A DNA stretch of 64,000 nt from Myotis daubentonii (Eukaryota > Chordata > Mammalia > Chiroptera > Vespertilionidae), in NCBI RefSeq assembly GCF_963259705.1, contig NC_081842.1, forward strand, positions 36,793,796 to 36,857,795, in the 5' to 3' direction. A model generated the notes under the pieces. That model ran no database searches, was not told where the DNA came from, and was given only the letters and a program-made list of their open reading frames with translations. The stretch's first letter is position 1, and the number at the start of each line of letters is the position of its first letter. Position numbers and translations under genes: made by a program. Positions 23,711-36,306 of the stretch are shown here, piece by piece.

Positions 23711-23819
23711 ATACAGGGTGTCCCCCCAAAATGTATACACACTTTGAATACCTACTAATTCCAATGGTTTTAAGCATAAGAAAGAAACAACAATGGAGCT
23801 GTTATCTGTTAAAAGTGTG
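23711..23819. mobile_element. Possible truncated mariner-type terminus
   Basis: TACAGGGTGTCCCCCCAAAA followed by TGTATACACACTTTGAATA resembles a mariner-like terminal repeat after a TA. A partial inverted counterpart, gttaaaagtgtg, sits at about 23808-23819 where Helitron sequence resumes. Weak evidence. Confidence 0.35.
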
Positions 23820-23940
23820 GGCACAAACAGGCAGTTGGACATTCCCTGAGGGGTCTCAGATTGGAGAGGGTGAAGGCCAGACTGAGGGGCCCTTCCCCTC
23901 CCCCTGCTACCCCAGTGCACAAATTTCATGCACCGGGCTA

Positions 23941-24374
23941 CAAATATGTATATATATATCTCTTCCATGTGCCCATAATTAAAACTGAAATGAGTAATGA
24001 TGGTGGATTTTAATGTGATTCAGGTTTCTAAGACCTCAACTGAAGATGCCCCAGTGTTTCTGGATTAACTGAAGACACTTAGAAGAATGGGAGTTTCCCT
24101 CACTGGCATGTCTGGTGATTGCTAGAGAGCACCATGCAAGGGGGGGCACACATCCCTACAACCAAGGCCACCAAGACAGAGGAATTCTGAAAATGGCCTC
24201 CTTACCTGTTCACATGAAGTAAATGACATTCTAATGCCATCTGGCCCATGTGGAATGTCAGGCTCTGTGTGCCATTGAATGATGACCATGACCATGACTA
24301 TGGCCATACTCACTAACAGTCCTAATAACAAATGCTTTCTTCAGTTTCTTGTAATTTTGTACAAGAGATGTCAT
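23941..24374. other. Unannotated sequence
   Basis: No gene recognised. A 69-codon reverse frame (24122-24331) lacks motifs. Confidence 0.45.
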
Positions 24375-24520
24375 TTAGTCCTCCCCCAGAACCATATGCA
24401 GTAGGTATTATTTCCAGTTCAAAGGCAAGGAAACAGGTTAAGAGAAGTTAAGAAATTTCCTAAAAGAATATAGTTGGTGAGAGTTAAATCTGAATTATGT
24501 GAATTTAAAGCCATCTCTTT
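24375..24520 (-). mobile_element. MIR SINE fragment
   Basis: Antisense MIR core: aaggcaaggaaacaggttaagagaagttaag, then tagttggtgagagttaaatctgaa. Confidence 0.6.
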
Positions 24521-25429
24521 CTATTAGCTATGCTACTTTTGCTGTTCTATGTCCTGTTAATTGTTTTCCTCCACTAACCTTGTGATTAAAATGCTAACAA
24601 GTATCAGCAGTGCTTTTCCCATATTTTAAATACTCATAGGAGGACAGGGTAGGTAGAGGGTATGCATGCCATCAAAGACAATATTCTTTGAAATTAATTT
24701 CCTGTGTGATTCACAGAAGAATATACTGCCGTAAGGGGTATGCCTTTAATGGTTTTTCATCAGACAATTAAAGGTAATTAAAAACCCAGTAGGAATTAGT
24801 CTATTAGATCACTTTCTAAGGTGGCAGTAAGCTGAGCTCTAAAATGATATTTGAGTTGTAAATTAGGGAAACCTAGACCTTTTGATTCTAAGTATAGAAA
24901 GAAGGTAGAAATAATGCTTTCTGGTAAAGCCCAGCCTTTGAAAGTATTTTGTTCTCCTAAAATAACTCTCCTTAAATCCTAGTTTTGAATTCAGTTTGTT
25001 TCATTTGCTTAGATTTTAATATATAAAGTACAGTTTAACTTGGTCAGTATTTTTATTTGGAGTGCTTATTCTTCCTTAAAAATATAACTGTGGGGGGGGG
25101 GGGGCAAGGGGAAGAGACAGAAAAAATTTGGCTGAATTTACTTTTCACACATTCAACACATGCTGTTATAGAAAGATTTGCCCTGCGAGTATGAATCTGC
25201 AAAAGATTCATAAATATGCCATTCGTATATTTTAGCATTCCTTCAGGCATAGATCCATAAAAGAGGGTGTACTTGGTATCTTCTGTAAACAAAATATGCA
25301 TACATTTTTGCTTCTTTCAGATTTCCCAAATAAGTCCTTTTCCTTCTCCCTGCTTTTCTTATTTAATCCCCTTCTTTGTTTTCCTGCGTTGAGGACTTAA
25401 CTTCTTAGCAATTAAAATACAAGTTAGGG

Positions 25430-27380
25430 GATGATGTCAGTGAGAATGGTAGGAGTGAGGACCTCTAACATTTATGTCTCTTATAAAAGCAACTAAAACA
25501 CTAGCAAAAAAAATTGTCAAAATCAAAACCTCGCAGATTTCTGGAAATTAACTAAAGTCTTACAACCATCTAGGGAACTTGTATTGAAGAAGAACTGCTG
25601 AATCTTGGTAACAGCAATTCACTTTGTGACATTTTATCTAGTCCTATTCCCATTATCTTCTTCTTAGCACTGTGGTGGCCTCAAAAATCAATTGCCCACA
25701 ACTACAACGTACACCAGCAGCTTAGCAGCCACTAGAAGAGTCAGAATAGGGCTGGAGTGCTTTCAAAGCCTAATCTCAGAAAACTGTAATTATTTGACCT
25801 GTTTGGCAGTTCTTTGGGAAACCCTACTCACAAGGTGTGTCTTCATGTCACCTCACTTAGCTTACCAGGTACCCAGTGAAAACATCCTTTTCTGGGCATG
25901 TTTGTCAAAAACAATCAGCAGCATTGTTTAAAATCATAGTTGCTGAGATGATAGCAACAGTTGAGGCAAACATCAATTTAATAAAATTAAATTAAAATAA
26001 AAACTCTGGAGAAGAACCTAGCAAGAATGTGAAGAAATTGAAACCATAATTGATAATGGGAGTATAAAACTGGTACTGTGAAAAACAATCTGGGAGTTCT
26101 GCAAATGGTTAAACATAAAATTGCCATCTGACCTGAAATTCCAGTCCTATATAAACTAAAAAGAGTTGACAACGTATGTCCACACAAAAACTTGTTTATG
26201 AATGTTCATAGCAACATTATTCTTTTTTTTCAATTACAGTTTACATTCACCACTATCCTGTATTAGTTTCAAGTGTATAGCATAGCAAATAGACATTCTT
26301 ATAGGTTATAAAGTATTCCCTCCAATAATTCAAGTGCCCACTTGGCCCCATAGATAGTTATTACAATATTTTTAACTATATTCCCTGTGCTTTACCTTAC
26401 ATACCATGCTTGTTTTGTAAGTACCAATTAGTACTTTTTAATCCCTTCATCTTTTTCACTCATCCCCCCAACACCTCTCTTCTCTTGTCTCTTTTAGTTT
26501 GTTTTCTGTATCTATAAGTCTGTTTCAATATTTTTTGTTTATGTTTTTCTTTAGATTCCACATATAAGTGATATAATATGGTATTTGTCTTTCTCTGGCT
26601 TATTTCACTTATCATGATACCTTCTAGGTCCACTCATGTTGTTGCAAATGATAAGACTTTATTCTTTTTGTGGCCAAGTAATATTTGATTGTATATCTGT
26701 ACCACCACTTTTTTTTATCCACTCATCTATTGATAGGCACTTAGACTGCTTCCATATCTTGGCTACTGTAAATAATGCTGCAATAAACATTGCTTTTATT
26801 CTTTTAAATTAGTGTTTTGACTTTCTCCTGATATATACCCAGAAGTAGAATTGCTAGATCATATAGAAATTCCATTTTTTATTTTTTTAGGAACGTCCAA
26901 ACTTTTTTCTATGATGTAGCAACATTATTCTTAATAGTCAAAAAGTGAAAGCAACACAAGTCCTCATCAGCTAATGAACAGATAAAATGTGGTATATCTA
27001 TACCATGGAATATTATTCAGTCTTAAAAAGGAATGAAGTACTGATATATACTACAATGTGAATGAACCTTGAAAATATCATGTTAAAATAATAGAAGACA
27101 GACCCAAAATATCACATATTATATTATTTCATTTATACAAAATATTCAGCATAGGCAAAGACATAGAGATGGAAAGTAGATCAATGGTAGTCAGGGATTG
27201 GCAATTGTGAGGAGTTGAAAGTGATTGCTAATTGACATGGGATTTTATTTTGGGGTGATGAAAATAATCTGGAATTAAATAGTAAAGATGGTTGCACAGC
27301 ATTTTGAATATGCTAAAAACTACTGAATCATATACTATAAGAGAATAAATTTTGTGTAAATTCTATCTCTAAACAAACAA
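25430..27380 (+). mobile_element. Ancient L1 (5'-UTR-like and 3'-end-like parts), interrupted by a second L1
   Basis: About 25430-25960 resembles old L1M 5' UTR phrases (gtgagaatggtaggagtgaggacctct, aacactagcaaaaa..tgtcaaaatcaaaacc). About 25990-26208 and 26933-27380 are a decayed L1 3' end in plus orientation (tggtatatctataccatggaatattattcag, tagagatggaaagtagatcaatggtag, ggttgcacag). The two 3' parts are continuous across the insertion at 26225-26916. Confidence 0.65.
26225..26916 (-). mobile_element. L1 3' end inserted into an older L1
   Basis: Reverse-oriented L1 tail (poly-T, antisense 3' UTR and terminal ORF2 codons such as the ttatttcacttatcatgat stretch). Perfect 16-bp target duplication TAGCAACATTATTCTT at 26209-26224 and 26917-26932 lies within the older L1, proving nesting. 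Confidence 0.92.
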
Positions 27381-27454
27381 ATAAACAAGTTATCATCTGA
27401 AGAAATAATAAAAATGACAACACAACATGTGGGAACAGATACTGGATAGGGAGT

Positions 27455-27600
27455 TAGTTGTCTTGGGTCCTACTCCTTGTTCTATCACTAACTTTATAAG
27501 TTATCTGTATCAAGTTATAACCACTTATTCTTCTCAAACACTAGATAAAGATATTTGATTGTGTGATAATTTCCTATCATGTACTATGTAGTCTTGAAAT
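27455..27600 (+). mobile_element. Possible MIR fragment
   Basis: Order cttgttctatcactaactttataagttatc, then ccacttattcttctcaaa follows MIR core; divergent. Confidence 0.45.
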
Positions 27601-28590
27601 TCTATGACTCTATATGTTGAATCAATGCTATCATAATTAGAATCCACACATGTAAATCCAAGCTAAAGAATGCCATCCTGGTTTCTGGTAAAAAATAAAA
27701 TAAAAATAAAAATATTATTGACAATGCACTGGGCACTACCCTGTGTGACTGGAACACATAACTGAATAAAACGTGCAAGGATCCTTATCTTCATGAAGAC
27801 AACACTCTCACCCAATGTAGTCTTCCTTCCTGCCTGCCCTCATCCAAAATTACTATCTAAGTTTAGTAATGAAACTTCAAAGTTTTGATACCAGATAAGC
27901 TAGTTATAATATTTATCTTTTTAAACCAAGATCAAATTTCTGTAGGCCACATTTCTTATAGAAATGGTCATTCTTACCACCTAACAAGAAGATTATTAAC
28001 TGAATGAAAAGTCAATGCCAGGGATTAGAGTTAGTATATCAGTGACAGAAAGACCCTCATCTTGGACCCAGAGCAATAATAATTTTACTATAACCTTGAA
28101 GAAATCAGAATCTCATAAGCTTGGTTAATAATTTCTAGCATATCACCTATTTCATTATATTCATTAAAACATATTATTAGAATCCAAGCCTAAACTAATT
28201 GTGTCATAAACCTCTTGTTCCATATGTTGCTGTCTTCTGCCTCCATTTTCATTAGAACGAATTTCTCCACATTGTCTCATCACCTATATTTTAAATATTT
28301 CATCCAGAAGATAGAATCAACCTCCATTTGACAATCCTCCACAGTTCTTAAAAAGTAGGTTCAATGTAAAATCCAAATATAAGATTACCCTGTGGAGGAA
28401 AAATGAAGCATGGACCTGAGAGTATTTAACTTTGTCCTTAAAATGTACGTATAACCAAACACACATATGTTTGTTTCTATGTATGTCTACTTGTGTCTTG
28501 TATGTCTACTAGGTTAAGGACTGTTCAAGAGTTGATATCCATAAAGACCAGCAGTAATAATTATGTGGAGGTGGAGCTTTTTGTGGTTTT
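27601..28590. other. AT-rich spacer
   Basis: No gene. About 27720-27815 has the 'actgggcac...gaataaaacgtgcaaggatcc' pattern common to old CR1/L2-class debris. Confidence 0.4.
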
Positions 28591-28621
28591 GTTTTGTTTT
28601 GTTTTTTGTTTGTTTGTTTTT

Positions 28622-28822
28622 GTTTTTTGAAATATATTTTATTGATTTTTTTACAGAGAGGAAGGGAGAGAGATAGAGAGTTAGAAACATCGATCAGCTG
28701 CCTCCTGCACATCTCCTACTGGGGATGTGCCTGCAAACCAGGTACATGCCCTTGACCGGAATCAAACCTGGGACCTTTCAGTCCGCAGGCCGACATTCTC
28801 TCCACTGAGCCAAACCGGTTTT
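28622..28822 (-). mobile_element. Young VES SINE
   Basis: Near-consensus reverse VES SINE with GAGGAAGGGAGAGAGATAGAG, ATCGATCAGCTGCCTCCTGC and antisense GGAATCAAACCTGGGACC. It inserted in a GTTTT-rich stretch; GGTTTTGTTTTGTTTTG occurs on both sides (left about 28585, right about 28825). Confidence 0.95.
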
Positions 28823-30027
28823 GACGGTTTTGTTTTGTTTTGGGAGTTTAAAAACCATACCTAAATCGATGTTTTTCTTATATCTTATATGCAGTCTTTT
28901 TTAAAAAAATCACTGCTGCTTTTAGTAAACATTAAATGTATAAAATCATTTTTAGGGAGTTAAATTATTTAATCTTCATCTCAAATTACAACACTGAATA
29001 TCTGAAATATGAAGTTTAGGTATCAAAAACATTAAACTTGCTTCCAAATGTTACACTGTATTTCCTATTTATAGACAGTGCATAAATACACAGAATCTTA
29101 CATTTTTAATATGCTAATATACATTACATTAAATATTTTTCACAGGAAATCACATTCAAGTTGGGACAATATTGTTATTTGTGATTTTATTTCCACACAT
29201 ATCTAAATGCTCTCTGAGAAATATCACACCTGCAGATCTAATACATTAGCTACACTCTAAATTTATTGGCAAAGAGAAAGTGAATAGATATTCAATAGGT
29301 ATCATAAATATTCAATGACTCGTGTAAACATCCTTGGAACACAACTGTTCCAACAGTGCCCACTGAGTCCTGCTGGCAGAGCACAGGGTGCTGCGGAGTG
29401 AACACTGGGCCTGTTCCCAAGTCCTGCAGTAACATTCTAAATAAACATGCCCAGATTTCTGACATGAGTTTCTTACAGCATCCTCACAGCCATAAAAGAA
29501 GATGCCACGTCTATCTCCCAAGAGAACAAACTGAAGGAAATCACAAATGCCTGGTGACTCAGCCCATAAATGAACTAGAAAGATGGTGCACTTGTATTGG
29601 CCTTTTCCTCTGTGTGACTTGAGGCTAATCACTAACCTCATTGGACCTGGATAAACACAAAGTATACCACAAGGTATATTTTTAATCAGTTATAATATTT
29701 TGTACACAATCTAGGAAAATCAGTTCTTAAGTGTGCTTTTTTTTTTTTTTTTCATGTAGTTGGTAGCAAAACACACAGAATGTGCCTTATTTGTGATGAT
29801 GTAGCCATATATTTTTGGTCAAAAGAATACAAAAATAAGTTAATAGGAATTATTTACAGCTTGGAATGTTTAACTTATAGTTAATAGGCATTATTTACAG
29901 TTTGAAGTCATTTCTATTGAGGCAGTAATTTAACAGTTTAAAAAAGAGATGATGTTTAAGTAAATGACAGCAGACTGATATTAATGTCAATGAAATCACA
30001 ATACTTTATAAGAATCACTGTTCTATA
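28823..30027. other. Unannotated sequence
   Basis: No supported gene. A slightly GC-richer patch at 29330-29640 has frames of 109 (minus) and 88 (plus) codons on opposite strands; neither resembles a known protein. Its right part (tgtgacttgaggctaatcactaacctc, about 29610) looks like a MIR core. Confidence 0.45.
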
Positions 30028-30200
30028 CCAGAGATCAGCAAACTTTTCCTGTAGCGTCAGATAATAAAAAGGTTAACTTTGTGCACCATACAGCTATTTA
30101 CAACTGCTCCACTCTGTCACTGTAGCATAACAACCATAGACAATAAACAAATGAATACGGCTGTGTTTCAATGACACTTTATTTATAAAATAAATAAAGA
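30028..30200 (-). mobile_element. Ancient mammalian hAT-type fragment
   Basis: Begins 'ccagagatcagcaaacttttcctgta' and ends in 'cggctgtgtttcaatgacactttatttata', the two ends of an old mammal-wide DNA transposon (hAT-Tip100-like; exact family uncertain). The same element occurs in the opposite orientation at 56225-56397. Confidence 0.65.
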
Positions 30201-30206
30201 AGCATT

Positions 30207-30329
30207 AGAGCCCTGGTCCAGCAGCTCAGTTGGTTAGAGCATTGTCCAGATATGCCAACGTTGCGGGTTCGATCCCAGGTCGGGGCACAAACAATGAATG
30301 TAACCAATGAATGCATAAATAAGTGGAAC

Positions 30330-30403
<74 letters not shown>

Positions 30404-30449
30404 TCATCTCTTTCTCTAAAATCAATTTAAGTTTTTTTAATGTTAAAAA
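30207..30449 (+). mobile_element. VES-type SINE, variant head
   Basis: tRNA-like head with GCTCAGTTGGTTAGAGCATTG and GGGTTCGATCCCAGGTC, a short body (aatgaatgtaaccaatgaatgc) without the GGAGGCAGCTG segment, a long CT tract (about 30336-30401) and an A-rich tail. AAGCATT flanks on both sides (about 30200-30206, 30450-30456). A different subfamily from the 18.9-kb copy. Confidence 0.85.
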
Positions 30450-31399
30450 AAGCATTGCTCCAAACTTGGCCCAGTGGCTGCAATTTGGCAATTCCTGCCT
30501 ATATGATTCATCAGATATTTAAGATAAATTAATTTTTCCTTTTAGCAAATATTCTTGGTACTATCCTAGATAAGGGAGAAAAAGAAACCAGTTATGTTTT
30601 CTCTTTCTTATACTACATATATTATACTATATTTTAAAGACAAGCTGATGGTCAATATCAGTATCTACAAAACATTATGATAAAATGGATCAGAAGGTGA
30701 ATTGAGAACAATTTACAAAATGGAATTCAGGAGCCATATCATTTATGAAATGAGGCATATTGATTATTAAGACAACTCAGCAAAGCTGTGCTAATCGGAT
30801 TTCTCATGCTGGGATGTGTTGTTTTATCACAAAGAACCACTGTTTCTCCTATTACCTTTGTGAAATTGTAAAGACAACTATATTTTGTTCCGTATTCAGA
30901 GAGGAGGTACCCTCGTGAATAAACAGCTGCTGATCACTTTAGGGCCTTTTGAGCTTAAAATCAAGGTAGATGAATGTTTCAGCTCAATCAAAACACAAAG
31001 CGAAATTATCTCTTCATTGTGGATTCTCAACAACACGTCTCTCTTTCAAAAACTGAAAATCCTCAGTGAAACCGAACAATACAGAAACATAATAAACCAG
31101 ATGCTTTCTGTCATTTTCCGGTTTATGACTCATATATCCTGAGAGTGTAATTTATGTCCATATATTAAATAAATGTTGTTGCCAGCAGCCAAGGCCTTAT
31201 TTGCTATGAAAAGGGCTATAAATTAATAGAGAGCTGGGTTCTAGTTTTTATCCTGCTGATCCCCAGTTGTGCGTCCTTGGGTAGTCTACTGTGGAGCAAG
31301 TATTATTGCAAAGAAATTATAAGCAGGCTGAAGACATATAGTCTGAATGGGCTCCTATGGACACGGCTTTATTTGAAACTCAAAAAAATAGCAGTACTT
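30450..31399. other. Unannotated sequence
   Basis: No recognisable gene; an 85-codon frame at 30885-31142 has no motif. About 31235-31290 looks like part of a MIR. Confidence 0.45.
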
Positions 31400-31950
31400 G
31401 TCACTGAACATCTAGTGATCCATGAGAAAGAGTTGGTGTGTCTTGTCAGAATGAGGAATATAGATGCCTCCTTGGAGACGAAACGCCCCGACGTGCTTTT
31501 GAGAAATAAGAAGATGGCCAGGTCAGGAGGATTTCTAAAGCTAATGAGGATGAGCAGCCCACTGGGTGAAGGGCTACGAAGCTCCCAGGTGTTCTGTGTA
31601 ATCAGAGCAGCTGAGCTTCCGCAGAATTTCCCTGGCCCTGGAGTTTCTGTGGGCAATGCTGCAAAAAAAGGTAGCACCCAGTGGGATCAAAATTGGGCTT
31701 TACGCCTTTTCCAGCAGAGGGCAGCAGAGCAGGAGCAGAGAAGGCAAACCCCTAACTGAGAAGCCAAAGGAAATGTGGGCAATAAGTAGATACAACCTGC
31801 AGAAGCAAAGCCCCAGATGGTTCCCATCTGGAAAAATCTTGGAGAGAGTACCACGGCTCTGTTGTGGTGTATCTTACGGGACACTGAGAAACGGAGGACC
31901 ATGGAGGGATGGCCAGCCCGAGAGCAGATTACAATTCTGATTATTGTCAT
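31400..31950. other. Non-repetitive, GC-richer patch with long open frame
   Basis: A plus frame of 160 codons runs 31277-31759 and a 94-codon frame 31656-31940; reverse frames of about 100 codons overlap. No domain, no identifiable similarity, no clear splice junctions. It includes a CTCF-like motif CCAGCAGAGGGCAGCA at 31711-31726. Could be an unrecognised exon or conserved non-coding element; equally could be chance. Confidence 0.3.
31711..31726 (+). promoter_or_regulatory. CTCF-like motif in unique sequence
   Basis: CCAGCAGAGGGCAGCA fits the CTCF core consensus CCASYAGRKGGCA. Unlike the others in this window it is not in a Helitron. Confidence 0.5.
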
Positions 31951-31999
31951 CAATGTGATTTCATCCTCTTAGTTCTCTAGATTATAAGTGGAGCACTTA

Positions 32000-32002
<3 letters not shown>

Positions 32003-32036
<34 letters not shown>
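32003..32036. repeat. (CA)n microsatellite
   Basis: About 17 CA units. Confidence 0.95.
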
Positions 32037-32038
<2 letters not shown>

Positions 32039-35000
32039 AATACATACATGCAAACTGGACATGTGAGTACAAAAGAGTTCAACAATCTGCCATGTATCTG
32101 GTTAAGCCATAGTCCCAAAAACAACCCTCCCCTTCTTCTCAGTCAGTATTGAACAATGGGAGCAAGCCTCCTAGGAATTACTTAGCCCCGAAGATATTCA
32201 TGTTCCCTGCTAAAACCATGGCTAACTATAAAATGTTTGTCCATACAGACATATGGACAGCTCCAAGGGCTACCAACTTGATGTCACTGCACAGCAAAAG
32301 CAGAATTCCTGCTTCACCCAAATTCTTCCAATATCAAAAGGAAAAGGAGTTCAAATTTTAATGTTGTAAAGGGAATATCAAATCCTTTAATGATTGAGAA
32401 AGCATTTCAGGATAAGTAAAGAAAGAAGCAGGGTGAGTAAAATCAGGATGTGATTGGTCTATTCCAGACCTCAAAACAGTTATAATGCAGGTCAGGCAAG
32501 ATAAGGCAGGTAGAATCCAGAATGTGCAAAAAGAGGAGCTGTAATACCACCCTGATCATTTGTTGCTAATAACTTTAACCCTTCACCTGAGGGATTAGAG
32601 GTTTCAAATTAAGAGAACAATGCTATATTGTTCTTCAAAATGCTATACTGTACACGCAGATCAGTTAAATAAACCTATAATTATGGGGAAAACCTATGCT
32701 AAGATGTCATTGGATTTCCTACATGCTTTTGCCTAATATTCTTGCATTAGATTCAAGTACCCATTTCAGAATAGAACCAGTGGATCCTTAGGGGTATAGC
32801 ATATGAAAATAAAATAAAAAACTCTTTCATCAATTATGTGATAAGTGTTTATAGAGTCCATGCTAAGATATATTTCTTTATCCAATGAATAATTATTGAA
32901 CAACTTCTTTGTCTAGATACTATGCTAGGTACTAGCTTGATACAGCCCTGTGCATCTTAACACTAGAAGCTCTTTTTATCTGGGAGAGAAATTGGACAAT
33001 TATTAGTTACTTGGCAAGGACAACACAGCTTATATGAACAGTAACCTACATATAATTTGCATTAGGAATGTGAGTTCTATTGAGGTTAACCAGTTCCCTC
33101 CAGGCATAGTTACAGAATTCTCTATGATGCTCAGAATACTCAAAACTAATAAGTCAATCTTACCCTTGACCCCTTTTCCAGACTCTGGTCTTGCACAGAC
33201 ATTTAGGATCAAGTAGGCTACATTTTACGTTATTTTACAAAGATGGCAACTAGTCTTCCTAGACAAGCGGATGGAGTATATGTCCATTAGACAAAGATTT
33301 TTCAAATAGAACATCTATCAGCAGGTCTTAGCAGGACCTGCATAACATGTGGGACGTATTTTAAACCTCTAGTGAAGCATGGATGCCCTTTGTTTCCGAA
33401 TGAAGGGGGAAATCCATAGGTTTAATCATCTATAACATTAGGAGCAAGGGGGAAGTTCTATATTGACAGAAGAAAATCCTGACTTGTATATTCATGCAAA
33501 AGGGAAGCCATCTTAGCACTTCAAAGAGATAAGCTCTAAGGGTGCCTTCAAGCAGACCAATATTTTCCTCAAATTGGATTCCTCTAATCCCTGAACTGTG
33601 ACCAGCAAAGACTTCAGCCTGGAAAATTGATTTTTCAACTACACTTCCTGAGGACTCACCAGAGCCTCAAAGTAAAAGAAACAATAATTCTTCTTTGTCC
33701 CCTGCATGATGAAATAAAATCACATGGTACTTTTATACCTACTAGTATAACTGAGAAATAGTTTTGCAATTGGTTGCCTCTTCATGGTAAAAATATTACA
33801 TTCACTATGGGAGAAATGTTGTTTATGAGCCATGTGGGGTAATACCTTATACAAGTATTTTGTTCATTTTTATTACTTTCAGTTGTTTGTGTTTTTTTTT
33901 TCAATAAATATTGAGACTTGGCCAGTACTTCTTCAAATGCTCTTAAGAAAGATGGGGACTGGAAAGAAAGTATGGCCTCCATCTGATGCTTCAGTAGAAA
34001 TACAAAGACAAATAAAACATAGTCTAGTCCCCTAGGAATTATAATCCAGAGGTTGTTGTATCCTTCAACAGTGGCATAAAAAAAAAATCAAAACAAAGAA
34101 TTGCTTTGGTCAAAGTGTGCTGTGTGTTTCTATTTTAATAGCCTTGAGTTTGTATTATTGCATGTCACCATATATAGGCTGATAGACCAGACATACTTCG
34201 CAATCCATCAAAAAAGGAAAATTCTGTTGAAGGGCCCAGTGTTCCATTAGATGCCTATCCAACCACCACCAGGAAAAATAATCCTTAAGCATATTAAAAG
34301 GAGTAACATATTTACCAAGGAAAATGAATTTTGAATTATCTTCCCTTAGCATTTCCAAAAGCAAGGGAAAAAGAATTTTATTTTGTCATATTTTCCAGTC
34401 TCTTTTGTGGTCTTCTCTGGCACTTCCTGATTTTTCACCCATTTTAAAAAAAAATACAACAAGCAAATAACCTTAATGGCCTGGCACATGTCATCTGGAA
34501 TCACTAATTAAGATTCATTTACATTCAAAAGGTTTCTTACCTATTTTTTCTTAACAGAAAGTTTTTATTAGTTATTTTTAACTTTGTATTAGATTTTCTT
34601 TCTTGTCAAAAAATTAGTAACTCAGCAGCTCAGTCATTTTAGTACTATTATTGATTTCCAAGCCACAGTGAATTTGAAAAGATTACTTCTCTATCATTTT
34701 TCATCTTTTACAAAGTCCACATAGCACCAAATATGAGGTAATTACTTGGGTTTTATCTCTGTAAGAAGTTTGCAAATTTCTTATGGACAGAATTTATTCA
34801 GCATGGACATGTTTTAAAAGTAGTATAGTATTTGGCAGTAACTGGTTTTTCTGCTGTAAATAATATTGTTGTAATTATTATATTTTAGCATTTGATATCT
34901 ACCTTTTAACATCTACCAAGTCCCATTTTAATTTCTAGTTATTCCTTATTGTTCTCTTCAACTGTTACATGAGAGACAAGGAGATTTGAATTTCATTGGC

Positions 35001-36306
35001 CTTAACTTTTAAAAGAAATTTCACTTATCTGGACTTTAACTTCATCCTATGTAAAATAAAAATAATGGGCCAGGTGGTATATGTGCAAAGCTCTTTCTAA
35101 CACTAAAAACTAGGTTTCATAATAAGAATTTCTAAGACTAGAATCGGTATATATGCCTATCTTGGCCAACTGGTTTGGAATATTTAAAGTTGAAATTATG
35201 TGAAAGGTCAATATAGCATTTAAGCTTCCACTTAACATAGCATTTAAGTACAGATACCTCCATAAAAACTTTGTAAACACATATGCTTTTCTTTAGAATA
35301 TAAAATGTTTTTATAAGGGTAGCATTATTCTACAAACTAGACATTATAAAGGTAGAACAGAGATAAATGGTCATAGTTTACAAAGAGATAGATCCAAGTT
35401 CAATATATCAAGACCTTTTCAACAATCAGAATTTTCCAATAAATGGATTGGCTTCTCACAGAGTATTGGGTTACACCCTCCAGAGAGTTAACATAGAATC
35501 CAACAGACCACTTGGCATTAATGAAAAATTAGACTAAAATTTTTTTAAGTTTCTTTAAATCCTGAGATTTATTTTTAAAATAACAGTCTCTTTCCAACAA
35601 TCAGAGGTGTTAACAAATACAAAGCCTTTCTACTAGTTTTTGTTTTGTTGTTGTTGTTTTTTATCAATTTTTATAGTGCTACGCCATTAGGGTTAAAGAT
35701 CAAGACTTACAGAGAGCTTAAAATGTACTTGTTTTTTTTTTCCCAAAAAGGGATAAGTACCTGGCAGAGTCCATAGAGTAAGTTGGATTTATGATGTTTT
35801 GCACTACAGGGGGAAAAAAATCAGTTACAATGAGTAGAAATTACAGCCAACTGTCTGTTAGATTAGATGGAAAGATAACAGTACTATGAATTGTAAATTG
35901 TCATTGTCATCTATATACAAAGTCATTCCTAGATAAATGCATTAAATATATGGAGAACCATGGCTTTATCAGTTTTAATTATATGAAGAAGCAGTTATTG
36001 TATGGACTATATGGACTTCTTTAAAAATCAAAAAAAGCAATGTACATGGGATTGTAAACACAAGGCACATGATAGTAGTTCATTTCTCATGCCTTTCCAA
36101 CTCCACAGCATTTACAGTATACTCATTTTCATTAAAGTCTTAACAGTATGTGGATAAATTAGTTTGAGTTCCACTAATGATGATATTACAATTATTGGTT
36201 TTAAGAAAATCCAAGTCATTTCTAAATTGGTCTCAAACCTGTTAAATCATATGGATAATTTTGCTTAAATAATATTTGAACTCTATTGTGTTGCAAGTAG
36301 AAAGAA
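32037..36306. other. AT-rich region without gene
   Basis: No gene or confident repeat. About 32877-32960 carries old LINE-like debris. All open frames are below 75 codons and lack motifs. Confidence 0.5.

Larger units (their letters stand above)
21790..23940 (+). mobile_element. Large composite Helitron D with captured gene DNA
   Basis: The 5' end TCCTATCTAATAATAGAG belongs to the same subfamily as Helitron E (50070). The 3' end is a degraded GTGCACAAATTTCATGCACCGGGCTA at 23915-23940 without the final CTAG. Contents in order: subfamily head with CAAGATGGCGGC (21893-21904), shared Helitron filler to about 22410, a second CAAGATGGCGGC (22415-22426), a 60-bp repeat in three copies (22461-22640), a captured MTHFS exon 1 (22763-22881), GC-rich flank that may be intron, a mariner-like end (about 23711), and a terminal segment. 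It may represent more than one merged Helitron. Confidence 0.8.

Noticed and set aside
30234..30491. 85-codon Arg/Glu-rich frame
   Set aside because: Antisense of the CT tract in a VES SINE.
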